Below are positions 24,892 to 32,718 of a stretch of 46,065 nucleotides of DNA, piece after piece. Position 1 is the stretch's first letter; each line of letters opens with the position of its first letter. The translations under genes and the position numbers were made by a program. This DNA comes from an uncultured Collinsella sp. (GTDB lineage Bacteria > Actinomycetota > Coriobacteriia > Coriobacteriales > Coriobacteriaceae). The stretch is taken from NCBI GenBank assembly GCA_902494765.1, contig CABUUK010000010.1:1-46065 (forward strand), in the 5' to 3' direction. The notes under the pieces are model-generated. The model saw only the letters and a program-made list of their open reading frames with translations, did no database searches and was not told the origin of the DNA.

Positions 24892-25230
24892 CTACACCGC
24901 GGCGGGGCCGTGTTCGCCGGTGCGGATGCGGATAACTTCCTCGACCGGCTCGACCCAGATCTTGCCGTCTCCAACGGCACCGGTGCGAGCAGCATTGCAG
25001 ATAATCTCGACAATTCCGTCGACATGCTCATCGGCGCAAATGAGCGTGAACTGCACCTTAGGGATCGTGTTGACAAGCAACTCGTTGCCGCGCACGTATT
25101 CCTTCCAGCCATGCTGAGCGCCGCAGCCCTGCACCTGGTTGATGGTCATACCACGAACATCAGCAGCAAACAGCGCGTCTTTGAGAACCACAAGCTTCTC
25201 GGCACGAACGATCGCCGTAATTTTCTTCAT
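24892..25230 (-). CDS. PII nitrogen-regulatory protein (GlnB/GlnK type)
   Basis: A 112-residue trimeric-type PII signal protein. MKKITAIVRAEKLVVLKDAL and GDGKIWVEPVEEVIRIRTGE are the conserved first strand and the C-terminal signature. Its place after amtB on the same strand marks it as GlnK-like; GlnK plugs AmtB when nitrogen is plentiful. In the T-loop, WKEYVRGNELLVNTIPKV aligns with no gap to E. coli residues 42-59: R47, G48, E50 and P57 agree, but position 51 is Leu rather than the Tyr that is uridylylated or adenylylated in other PII proteins. A Tyr is present at 45. Confidence 0.93.
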   Translation of the reverse strand: MKKITAIVRAEKLVVLKDALFAADVRGMTINQVQGCGAQHGWKEYVRGNELLVNTIPKVQFTLICADEHVDGIVEIICNAARTGAVGDGKIWVEPVEEVIRIRTGEHGPAAV

Positions 25231-25281
25231 AGTGAATTCCTCTCTTTAATAAAAGAAATTGATTGCCCTTCACATGGCACG

Positions 25282-25422
25282 GGTTTTCCAGGTGCCCGAG
25301 ATTGCCCCGAAAGAGGAGCGCCGCGTACTTCGGTACGCAAGCGACGGTTTGAGGGGCAAGGTCGGGTGCCTGGGAAAGCCGCGCGACGATTGAACGGCAA
25401 GGTGCGGAGCCTGGGGAAGCCG
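25282..25422 (-). repeat. Long folded element and partial second copy between amtB and the PII gene
   Basis: The left arm (25282-25308) and right arm (25353-25380) are about 27-nt imperfect inverted repeats (GCCCC / GGGGC at the inner ends, GGTTTTCC / GGGAAAGCC at the outer). The tip contains GCGTAC TTCG GTACGC (25323-25338), a hairpin with a UUCG-type tetraloop. A diverged direct copy of the right arm (25392-25422) abuts the amtB stop. It may be a mobile repeat or an mRNA-processing structure. Confidence 0.75.
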
Positions 25423-26700
25423 CTAGTCAAGTCCCGAGAACGAGGGATACGCGCTCTCGCCGTGTTGACTCGCGTCCAGGCCCAGCGCCTCGTCGGCCTC
25501 GTCCACGCGCAGGCTGCCGTGGAACAGCGCCTTGACCACCGCGGCGATCACCAAGTCGAGCACCAGTACAATAGCGACCGTCACCACAATGCCCAAAATC
25601 TGCGAGATGAGCAGCGAGACATCGCCCGTGTAGAACAGGCCACCCTTACCGGTCCACGAGAGCTCCGGCACACAGAACAGGCCCGTGAGCACGCCGCCCA
25701 AGATGCCGCCGATGCCGTGGCAACCGAACGCGTCGAGCGCATCGTCGTAGCCAAACTTGGTCTTAAGATGACTGATGGCCAAGTAGCAGACGGGCGACAC
25801 GATCAGGCCCATAACCAGCGCTGCCCACGGCTCGACAAAGCCCGCGCCCGGCGTGACCACCACAAGGCCCGCAACCAGACCGGTGCTGGCGCCCACCAGC
25901 GTGGGTCGACCGGTGTGCACGCGCTCGACGGCAAGCCACGAGACCATGCCCGCTGCGCTGGCCGTCACGGTGTTGAGGATGGCGAGCGCCGCCACGGCGT
26001 CGGCCTTAAACTCGCTGCCGCCGTTAAAGCCAAACCAGCCAAACCAAAGCAGGCCGGCGCCCAACGCCACAAACGGCACGTTATGCGGACGGTAGCTCAC
26101 CATGCCAAAACCGCGACGACGGCCGAGCATTAAGCAAAGGATCAGGCCGGTAAGACCGGACGAAATGTGCACCACGTCGCCGCCGGCAAAGTCGAGTGCG
26201 CCGATAATGTCACCGATAAAGGAGCCATCGCCGCCCCAAACCATGTGGGCAAGCGGCGCATAGACCACAAGCAGCCAAATGCCCAGGAAGGCCGTCATGG
26301 CACCAAACTTAACGCGGCCGGCCAGGCTGCCCGTGACGATAGCAGCAGTGATCATGGCAAACGCCATCTGAAAGGCGATGTTGATGATCTGAGGGTAGAC
26401 GACACCGTCCGCAGCATTGCCCTCGGCCGCCTGCAGCACCTGGTTGAGTACCGGCAGGCACAGCAGCTGGTCAAGGCCTCCAATAAACGGGCTGGAACCG
26501 TCACCGCCATAGGCCAGAGACCAGCCGGCAACAATCCACAGCACACCAACCAGGCCAATGGCGCCAAAGCACATGAGCATGGTGTTGATGACATTTTTGC
26601 GCCTGGACAGGCCGCCATAGAAAAACGCCAAGCCCGGTGTCATTAAAAACACGAGCATGGTGCAGACGAGCATAAACGTTGTCGATCCCGTATCGTACAT
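25423..26700 (-). CDS. amtB: Ammonium transporter
   Basis: A 425-residue Amt/MEP/Rh channel with 11 predicted helices. Conserved parts include LAFFYGGLSRRKNV after helix 1, DFAGGDVVHISSGLTGL with the first pore histidine, GAGLLWFGWFGFNGGS, and DALDAFGCHGIGGILGGVLTG with the second pore histidine. It conducts ammonium into the cell at low supply. The start ATG at 26700 has AAGGGAG upstream; a frame to 26757 adds no conserved sequence. It is the first gene of the amtB-PII pair. In the 198-bp upstream gap I found only a 5-bp hairpin (26758-26771) and two GGAAACGG repeats. Confidence 0.96.
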   Translation of the reverse strand: MYDTGSTTFMLVCTMLVFLMTPGLAFFYGGLSRRKNVINTMLMCFGAIGLVGVLWIVAGWSLAYGGDGSSPFIGGLDQLLCLPVLNQVLQAAEGNAADGVVYPQIINIAFQMAFAMITAAIVTGSLAGRVKFGAMTAFLGIWLLVVYAPLAHMVWGGDGSFIGDIIGALDFAGGDVVHISSGLTGLILCLMLGRRRGFGMVSYRPHNVPFVALGAGLLWFGWFGFNGGSEFKADAVAALAILNTVTASAAGMVSWLAVERVHTGRPTLVGASTGLVAGLVVVTPGAGFVEPWAALVMGLIVSPVCYLAISHLKTKFGYDDALDAFGCHGIGGILGGVLTGLFCVPELSWTGKGGLFYTGDVSLLISQILGIVVTVAIVLVLDLVIAAVVKALFHGSLRVDEADEALGLDASQHGESAYPSFSGLD

Positions 26701-26898
26701 TCGCTCTCCCTTGGTCGCATGAACGTTGTCGGCGCCCATAATGCGGCCGAGGGGCAACTGGTGTAGACCAGATACGGCGTTGTTAAACGCGGCGTTGTCG
26801 AATGGAAACGGTGCCGCAATCTTGGAAACGGCGCGGCAACGGACGCGAAACGAACGGGAAATACGCGAGCAAGGAAGCCGTGAGCGCGCCCGTCCCGG

Positions 26899-27918
26899 CT
26901 AGCGGCGGAACAGCTCGCGGGCTCGGTCGCGGAGGTCGGTAGCTCGGATGACGCCCTCGTAGCGGTTGATGCGCAAGCGCGGGAAGGCATTGAAGAAGCG
27001 CAGGTCACGACGACTGAGTGACACGCTCGGTACCGGACGGCTCATGCGCTTGCCGGCAATGCGACGACTGAGCGACGGACGCGGCATGCTCGGCGCGGCA
27101 TCGGCCACGCGGCGGGCGGCAAGCGCCAGGCCGCGAGCACCATCCGCGATAAACGTCGGCATCGAAGCCTTCTCGCGCAGGGCATCGAGCGCGGCGTCAC
27201 CCAGCTCGGCCAGCCACGCGTTAACGGCACGGCTACGGATGTGCGTCTGTGCTACCGAGTCAATCGTAGAATCGGGAATACGTTCGAGCACTGAGTCCGA
27301 GGCATCGGCAAGCGACTCATTGATGCGGTCGGCAAGGTCGGCCCGGACCCGCTCCAGCTGATCAGACAGACGCCGCCAGCTCGCCAACGAGCACACCGCG
27401 TCGACCATCATCGCGACCGCGACGATAAAGGCGGACAGCCGCACAATCAGCACCGGCAGATGGCCAAGCAGCCCCAGCAATGCCGGCTCCACTAAACGGC
27501 AAATACACAACGCACCCAAGCCAAACGCGCAGGCCCAGTACAGGCAGATGCGTCCGTGCAAGTTAAACGGCAGGTGCGAGTAATCCCAAAAGCGAGCGCC
27601 CGTTGTTTTTTCCAACAGCACGCCTACGCTGTACTCAATCACGCTGCATACGAGCGCTGCAGCGACAAACTGGCTCGAGGCATCCGGAATCCCGCGCAAC
27701 AGCAGCCAGCAGGCAATGCCGCCCGCGCCATAGATGGGGCAGCACGGCCCCAGCAAAAAGCCACTGTTGGCAAATCGTCCGTGATTGAGCATGGCGCATA
27801 CTGTCGACTCCCATGCCCAACCGCAAAACCCGTAAAAGGCAAACGAGAGCACCAGCGCCGAGAGTGGGCAGGCGGCAAGCGTCGCGCCGCCAAACGCAAT
27901 ATCAATCGCGGTCCCCAC
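26899..27918 (-). CDS. CmpB-type putative ABC-transporter permease (PF06541) with a long C-terminal tail
   Basis: A 339-residue protein with 5-6 membrane helices in residues 15-190. FAFYGFCGWAWESTVC, GFLLGPCCPIYGAGG and EYSVGVLLEKTTGARFWDYS are the signatures of the ABC_trans_CmpB family, present in many anaerobes. The family name is historical; no transport function is proven. The last 150 residues are a soluble, Arg-rich tail not usual in the family. The start is GTG at 27918 with GAGAGGG upstream. It follows the HD-domain gene by 3 bp, so the two form an operon. Confidence 0.83.
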   Translation of the reverse strand: MGTAIDIAFGGATLAACPLSALVLSFAFYGFCGWAWESTVCAMLNHGRFANSGFLLGPCCPIYGAGGIACWLLLRGIPDASSQFVAAALVCSVIEYSVGVLLEKTTGARFWDYSHLPFNLHGRICLYWACAFGLGALCICRLVEPALLGLLGHLPVLIVRLSAFIVAVAMMVDAVCSLASWRRLSDQLERVRADLADRINESLADASDSVLERIPDSTIDSVAQTHIRSRAVNAWLAELGDAALDALREKASMPTFIADGARGLALAARRVADAAPSMPRPSLSRRIAGKRMSRPVPSVSLSRRDLRFFNAFPRLRINRYEGVIRATDLRDRARELFRR

Positions 27919-27921
27919 CGT

Positions 27922-28458
27922 CTACCCTCTCCTCTTTTCGCTCGATGCTTTACTCACGCTATCGTCCGTCTCGTCCTTGCGCCGCAGACGACCGGCGACC
28001 GTCTCGCGCAGGGCGCACCATTTATCTGCCAGGCATACAATCCAAGCCTCACGACACGTCGGCGGCACCGGCACCAGCGGAAACATATGCCGCACGATAA
28101 TATTCCGCTCGCGCGACGTCAGCTCAAAATCTTCCTCCGCGCGCGCTAGGGCAAAAAACGGATGACGAAAGCCATGCAGCCGGTGGCTTGGGTCGGGGTC
28201 GTGCCAATCGTAGAGAAAGTAATCGTGTAACAAGGCTCCGCGCAGCAGCGAGGCACGGTCGATCGAAATGCCAGCACGGCCCAAGTGCTCGGCAAAGGAC
28301 AGACTTGCCCGTGCCACCGAGGTCACATGTGCATAGACCGTCACGCCGCCATGCTGGATAAACTCGCGCGTCAGGTCCAAGCGGCCCACCTGGGCGAGCT
28401 GGCGGGCGGCATCGTCGACCTCGTGCGCGATTTTCTCGGCACGAACGGCATCGGACAT
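27922..28458 (-). CDS. HD-domain hydrolase-like protein
   Basis: A 178-residue protein. H44 (VTVYAHVTSVAR) and GALLHDYFLYDWH (H78, D79) supply metal ligands of the HD superfamily, and the later HGFRHPFFAL and IIVRHMFPL carry further histidines. HD proteins hydrolyse phosphomonoesters or nucleotides; the substrate is not known. The ATG at 28458 has GGAGG upstream and is preferred to a longer frame. It is translated just ahead of the CmpB-type membrane protein, which suggests a joint envelope-related role (inference). Confidence 0.85.
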   Translation of the reverse strand: MSDAVRAEKIAHEVDDAARQLAQVGRLDLTREFIQHGGVTVYAHVTSVARASLSFAEHLGRAGISIDRASLLRGALLHDYFLYDWHDPDPSHRLHGFRHPFFALARAEEDFELTSRERNIIVRHMFPLVPVPPTCREAWIVCLADKWCALRETVAGRLRRKDETDDSVSKASSEKRRG

Positions 28459-28686
28459 GCTGCCTCCTTCCAGCGGCTCACGGCGGCAAGCCACGGCTTG
28501 TGCACAATCGATAAAAACATCATGGAACACATCAGTATGGCATCGGACAAAACGTTTTGCCCCACCAGTTGGCGAATTACCGCGCCGCCGTCACATATCA
28601 AACGCCAAAATGTGCGAGACTGTCTTGTGCAATTGTGCCGGCCAAGGGAGTGCCGGCGCACGATTCGCATGGAGTAACCCACAACG

Positions 28687-30468
28687 ATGCTGCTTACGCA
28701 AACGACAACGCCCGAGGACGTCAAGGCTCTTAATCGTGCCGAGCTCCCACAGCTCTGCGACGAGATTCGCCAGGCAATCCTCGAAAGCTCCGCCGCCGTC
28801 GGCGGGCACGTTGCCCCCAACTTGGGCGTCGTTGAGCTTACGGTTGCGCTTCATCGCGTGTTTAACTCCCCCATCGACAAGATTGTCTTTGACGTTTCGC
28901 ACCAGACCTACGCCCACAAGGCGCTGACGGGGCGCGCGTACACTTATATCGATCCGGAGCGTTATGGTGAGGCTTCTGGCTTTGCCAATCCCGACGAGTC
29001 CGAGCACGACCTGTTCGCCATGGGTCACACCTCGACCTCGGTGAGCTTGGGCTGCGGCCTTGCCCACGCGCGCGACCTGGCGGGCGATGCGTACAACGTC
29101 ATTACCGTTATTGGCGACGGCTCGCTTTCGGGCGGCCTGGCGTTTGAGGGCTTTAACAATGCCGCCGAACTCGATAGCAACCTAATCATCATCGTCAATG
29201 ACAACGACCAGTCCATCGCCGAGAACCACGGTGGCCTCTATCGCAATCTGGCCGAGCTGCGCGCCAGCAACGGCACCTGTGAGCGCAACGTTTTCCGCGC
29301 GATGGGGCTCGACTACCGCTATCTGGACGCCGGTAACGACGTGTTGGCCCTAGTCGACGCGCTGCAGGAACTGCGCGATATCGATCACCCCATCGTGCTG
29401 CACGTCTCGACCGCCAAGGGCAAGGGCTTTGAGCCGGCCCAGAGCGACCCCGAACACTGGCATCATGTGGGTCCGTTTGACATGGCAACTGGACGCAAGC
29501 TCTGCCCGGGCCATCCGAGCGAGCCTGCGCCGCGCACCTATGCCGACATTACGGGCGAGGCGCTCAGCGCCGCCATCGAGCGCGATCCGCAGGTCGTGGG
29601 CATCACGGCCGCCACACCCTACATCATGGGCTTTACACCCGAGCTTCGCGCTGCCGCCGGCAAACAGTTCGTCGATGTGGGCATTGCCGAGGAGCACGCC
29701 GTGACCTTTGCCACCGCGCTTGCACGCTCGGGCACCAAGCCAGTCTTTGGTGTGTACGGCACGTTTTTGCAGCGCGCCTACGACGAGCTGTGGCACGACC
29801 TGTGCCTCAACGACGCCCCCGCAACCATCCTGGTGTTTGGTGCGTCAATCTTTGGCACCACGTCCGAGACGCACCTTTCGTTCTTTGATATTTCCATGCT
29901 GGGCGGTCTTCCCAACATGCGCTACTTGGCGCCGGCCTGCATGGAGGAATATCTGTCCATGCTGAGCTGGTCGCTCGACCACCGCGAGCATCCCGTGGCG
30001 ATCCGCGTACCGGGCATCGGCCTGGTTAGCCGCCCCGATTTGGCGCCCGCCGAGGGCACCGATTACGGCGTCGCGCGCTACAACGTGGTGCGTCAGGGCC
30101 GCGACGTTGCCCTGCTCGCGCTTGGCGATTTCTTTGAGCTGGGCGAGCGCGTGGCAAACCGTCTGACTGCCGAGTACGGTATCGAGGCCACGCTCGTCAA
30201 CCCGCGCTTTGCAACCGAACTCGACCGCGAGTTCCTCGATAGCCTTGCTGCTGAGCATCGTGTTGTCGTCACCCTCGAGGACGGCATCTTGGACGGCGGC
30301 TGGGGCGAGCGCGTGGCGTGCTACCTGGCCTGCACGCCCGTGCGCACGCGCACCTTCGGCATCGCCAAGGGCTTCCCCGACCGCTACGATCCCAACGAGC
30401 TGTTGGCTCAGAACGGCATGACGGTCGAGAATATGGCCGCCGAAGCCGTAAGGCTACTCAACGAGTAA
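28687..30468 (+). CDS. DXS-like thiamine-diphosphate transketolase-family enzyme with altered acceptor site
   Basis: A 593-residue protein with the domain order of 1-deoxy-D-xylulose-5-phosphate synthase. The ThDP/Mg motif is VIGDGSLSGG ... NDN (143-173); H41, SHQTYAHK (71-78) and IAEEHAVTF with E335 match DXS. However, by ungapped alignment to E. coli DXS motifs, R420 is Gly385, D427 is Thr392 and R478 is Gly443, while R398 (R363), H431 (H396) and R475 (R440) remain. R420 and R478 bind the phosphate of glyceraldehyde 3-phosphate, so a different acceptor is likely. It is 25-45 residues shorter than normal DXS. No other isoprenoid gene is nearby. The only ribosome-site candidate, GGAGT, lies about 12 bases upstream. 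Confidence 0.8.
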   Translation: MLLTQTTTPEDVKALNRAELPQLCDEIRQAILESSAAVGGHVAPNLGVVELTVALHRVFNSPIDKIVFDVSHQTYAHKALTGRAYTYIDPERYGEASGFANPDESEHDLFAMGHTSTSVSLGCGLAHARDLAGDAYNVITVIGDGSLSGGLAFEGFNNAAELDSNLIIIVNDNDQSIAENHGGLYRNLAELRASNGTCERNVFRAMGLDYRYLDAGNDVLALVDALQELRDIDHPIVLHVSTAKGKGFEPAQSDPEHWHHVGPFDMATGRKLCPGHPSEPAPRTYADITGEALSAAIERDPQVVGITAATPYIMGFTPELRAAAGKQFVDVGIAEEHAVTFATALARSGTKPVFGVYGTFLQRAYDELWHDLCLNDAPATILVFGASIFGTTSETHLSFFDISMLGGLPNMRYLAPACMEEYLSMLSWSLDHREHPVAIRVPGIGLVSRPDLAPAEGTDYGVARYNVVRQGRDVALLALGDFFELGERVANRLTAEYGIEATLVNPRFATELDREFLDSLAAEHRVVVTLEDGILDGGWGERVACYLACTPVRTRTFGIAKGFPDRYDPNELLAQNGMTVENMAAEAVRLLNE

Positions 30469-30470
30469 AA

Positions 30471-30506
30471 AACCTCCGCAGGGGAAGCACCCCTGCGGAG
30501 GTTTTT
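30471..30506 (+). terminator. Rho-independent terminator of the DXS-like gene
   Basis: AACCTCCGCAGGGG (30471-30484) pairs with CCCCTGCGGAGGTT (30490-30503), followed by more T. Confidence 0.93.
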
Positions 30507-30524
30507 GTTTTCACAGCTCAATTA

Positions 30525-30741
30525 TCTCAATCTGTAACATCTAGGGCCCGAATTCCCGTCTAACTGTTACAGATCTAGATAAGATGTCTTAGTCCCAGAC
30601 CTTTGTCTCAATCTGTAACAGATAGAGACCTTTTGGCCGTCCAGATGTTACAGATTGAGACATTCGAATTCCCCTGAAGAGAAAATCTCAATCTGTAACA
30701 GTAAGAACCCATTTCCTCGTCTACCTGTTACAGATTGAGAC
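30525..30741. repeat. Array of six alternating 15-bp repeats at a 40-bp period
   Basis: TCTCAATCTGTAACA starts at 30525, 30606 and 30686. Its inverse TGTTACAGATTGAGA starts at 30565 (two changes), 30646 and 30726. Successive starts are 40, 41, 40, 40 and 40 bp apart, and the gaps are 25-26 nt. The three gaps inside hairpins resemble one another (CCGTCTA or close near their ends), so the array looks like three tandem copies of one 55-bp hairpin. It fills most of the 456-bp gene-free stretch between the DXS-like gene and the ABC transporter. Confidence 0.92.
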
Positions 30742-30773
30742 AAAGCAGCGAGACATGCCACCACATCTGCAAG

Positions 30774-30809
30774 AACCACCACAAAGGTGCCTGTCCCTTT
30801 TTAGTAGGT
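30774..30809 (-). repeat. Interspersed GGGAC-core repeat, hybrid of classes A and B
   Basis: Bases 30774-30797 are identical to 5816-5839 (class B), while the following TTTTTAGTAGGT (30798-30809) is the class A ending. It lies 32 bp after the alternating array and before the importer promoter. Confidence 0.75.
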
Positions 30810-30851
30810 ACAATAACCCATAAGACAAGTATGTTTCTGAGTTATTTCGTG

Positions 30852-30881
30852 TTGACCCATTTGAGCGCGATAGGGTATAAC
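30852..30881 (+). promoter_or_regulatory. Promoter of the amino-acid ABC transporter
   Basis: TTGACC (30852-30857) and TATAAC (30876-30881) are 18 bp apart. The ribosome site AAAGGTG and ATG (30925) follow. Confidence 0.7.
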
Positions 30882-30924
30882 TCTACTCAACCGCTAGGGA
30901 TTTTATTGAGAAAGGTGTTCTACC

Positions 30925-31920
30925 ATGAGCAAGAACCTCTCCCAGCAGGTCGTTCTCGACCGCCGCGGCTTCGTTGCCGCCACCTTCGCAACCGTCGCCG
31001 GCCTTGGTCTTGCCGGCTGCTCCGACACCAGCGCCGAGGCCGACAAGGGTTCCGCCGCCGGCTCCTCCAAGAGCTCCGAAGATACCGAGGCTTCCACCAC
31101 GCTCGACGCCAAGGCATTCGACAAGCTCGTCGACAACGGCCCCAAGGCCGATGACGACGCCATCGCTGCCAGCACCTGGGCCACGGCCGTTAAGGACGCC
31201 GGCGTCTTTAAGATCGGTGGCGTTCAGACCTCCACGCTCTTCTCCCTCCTCAACGAGAAAGACGGTCAGACCCGCGGCTTCGATGCCGGTATCGCACAGC
31301 TCCTGTCCAACTACATTCTGGGCGAGAACAAGGTCGAGATCACCCAGGTAACCTCGGACACGCGTGAGTCCGTCCTGCAGAACGGCCAGGTCGACGCCGT
31401 CTTCGCCACCTACACCATTACCGATGAGCGCAAGAAGCTCGTCTCCTTTGCCGGTCCCTACTACTACACGCAGCAGGCCATCCTGGTGCTCGCCGATAAC
31501 GACGACATCAAGAGCGTTGACGACCTGGCCGACAAGAACGTCGCCGTCCAGTCCGGCTCCAACGGCCCCGCCATCCTGGAGGAGTTCGCCCCCAAGGCCA
31601 GCCAGCAGGAGTTCAAGACCGACGAGGAGGCCCGCCAGGCACTCCAGCAGGGCCGCGTTGACGCCTACGTCATCGATAACAACATGCAGCAGAGCGCCCT
31701 GGTCCGCGAGCCCGGTAAGTACAAGATCGCCGGCAAGCCCTTCGGCAGCAAGGAGCCCTATGGCATCGGCCTGCCGCTCGATTCCGACGGCGTCGCCTTC
31801 GTTAACGACTTCCTTAAGAAGATCGAGGACGATGGCACTTGGACCGAGCTGTGGCAGATCTGCATCGGCGACCGTACGGGCGACACCAATGTTCCCGAGC
31901 TGCCCGAGATCGGCGCCTAG
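30925..31920 (+). CDS. Polar amino-acid ABC transporter, substrate-binding lipoprotein
   Basis: A 331-residue family 3 solute-binding protein. The leader has DRRGFV (residues 12-17) before a hydrophobic stretch and the lipobox LAGC (C32), so it may be exported by Tat and lipidated by Lgt. The mature part has the periplasmic-binding pattern GGVQTSTLFSLLNEKDGQTR ... GFDAGIAQLL and DAVFATYTITDERKKLVSFA. Gene order (binding protein, two permeases, ATPase) matches glutamate-type importers of Actinobacteria such as GluBCDA; a glutamate or glutamine substrate is inferred only. Confidence 0.9.
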   Translation: MSKNLSQQVVLDRRGFVAATFATVAGLGLAGCSDTSAEADKGSAAGSSKSSEDTEASTTLDAKAFDKLVDNGPKADDDAIAASTWATAVKDAGVFKIGGVQTSTLFSLLNEKDGQTRGFDAGIAQLLSNYILGENKVEITQVTSDTRESVLQNGQVDAVFATYTITDERKKLVSFAGPYYYTQQAILVLADNDDIKSVDDLADKNVAVQSGSNGPAILEEFAPKASQQEFKTDEEARQALQQGRVDAYVIDNNMQQSALVREPGKYKIAGKPFGSKEPYGIGLPLDSDGVAFVNDFLKKIEDDGTWTELWQICIGDRTGDTNVPELPEIGA

Positions 31921-32008
31921 GCAGCGAGCCTGGTAACGGCCGCAACGAAACCATACGGAAACGCACGATGTGCTTTATTGCGGTAAACTGTTTCATCACT
32001 GAGTTGTC

Positions 32009-32038
32009 GGGGCTTCCGTACACACGGGAGCCCCTTTC
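32009..32038 (+). terminator. Internal hairpin between binding protein and permease genes
   Basis: GGGGCTTCCG (32009-32018) pairs with CGGGAGCCCC (32025-32034) with one wobble, then TTTCCTT. It lies 88 bp after the binding-protein stop and just before the permease ribosome site. A partial terminator here would give more binding protein than permease. Confidence 0.7.
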
Positions 32039-32058
32039 CTTATCGGCAGGAGGTCCGC

Positions 32059-32718
32059 ATGAGTCTCTCCGAGCTCTGGTCGCTCTATGGCCAGAACTAT
32101 ATCGACGCGCTGCTCGCAACCTGGGGCATGACGCTTGAGTCGTTTGCCATCGCCATGGTGCTGGCCGTCGCCGTTACCGTGATGCGCGTGTCGCCGCTCA
32201 AGCCGCTGCGCGTCTTTGGCGACCTGTATGTCCAGGTCTTCCGTAACATCCCCGGCATCGCGCTGCTTATCATCGTCGTCTACGCGCTGCCGCCGCTCAA
32301 GGTCGTCCTGCCCTACCGCACCTGCGTTATCGTCGCCACGGTCCTTTTGGGCTCGGCCTTTGGTTCCGAAAACTTTATGAGCGGCATCAACACCGTCGGC
32401 GTCGGTCAGGTCGAAGCCGCCCGTTCGCTCGGCATGAGCTTTAACCGTATCCTCGCCAAGATCGTGATACCGCAGGCACTGCGCTCAAGCGTGCTGCCCA
32501 TGACCAACCTCTTTATCGCCGTCATGCTCACCACCGCGCTCGGCAGCCAGGTGCCGCTTAAACCGCAGGAGCTCACCGGCGTGGTGAGCTATATCAACAC
32601 GCGCTCACTTGGCGGCGTCGCCGCGTTCTTTATCTCGGCGCTCGGCTACCTGGGCACGGCCTTTGTGGTGAGCCACATTGGCAACTACATCGATAAGAAG
32701 GTGAGGATCCTCCGATGA
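32059..32718 (+). CDS. Amino-acid ABC transporter permease 1
   Basis: A 219-residue HisM/GlnP-type permease with 5 membrane helices. The EAA loop reads VEAARSLGMSFNRILAKIVIPQALR, where the ATPase coupling helix docks. YVQVFRNIPGIALLIIVV is the typical N-terminal pattern. The ribosome site GGAGG lies before the ATG. It overlaps the second permease by 4 bp (ATGA), so the two are translationally coupled and likely form the heterodimeric channel. Confidence 0.93.
   Translation: MSLSELWSLYGQNYIDALLATWGMTLESFAIAMVLAVAVTVMRVSPLKPLRVFGDLYVQVFRNIPGIALLIIVVYALPPLKVVLPYRTCVIVATVLLGSAFGSENFMSGINTVGVGQVEAARSLGMSFNRILAKIVIPQALRSSVLPMTNLFIAVMLTTALGSQVPLKPQELTGVVSYINTRSLGGVAAFFISALGYLGTAFVVSHIGNYIDKKVRILR

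Noticed and set aside
25231..25422. A riboswitch before the PII gene
   Set aside because: The structure is a simple long inverted repeat with a partial tandem copy and does not match any riboswitch layout I know.
30525..30741. A CRISPR array
   Set aside because: The repeats are short, alternate in orientation, have gaps that are partly related, and no cas gene is present.
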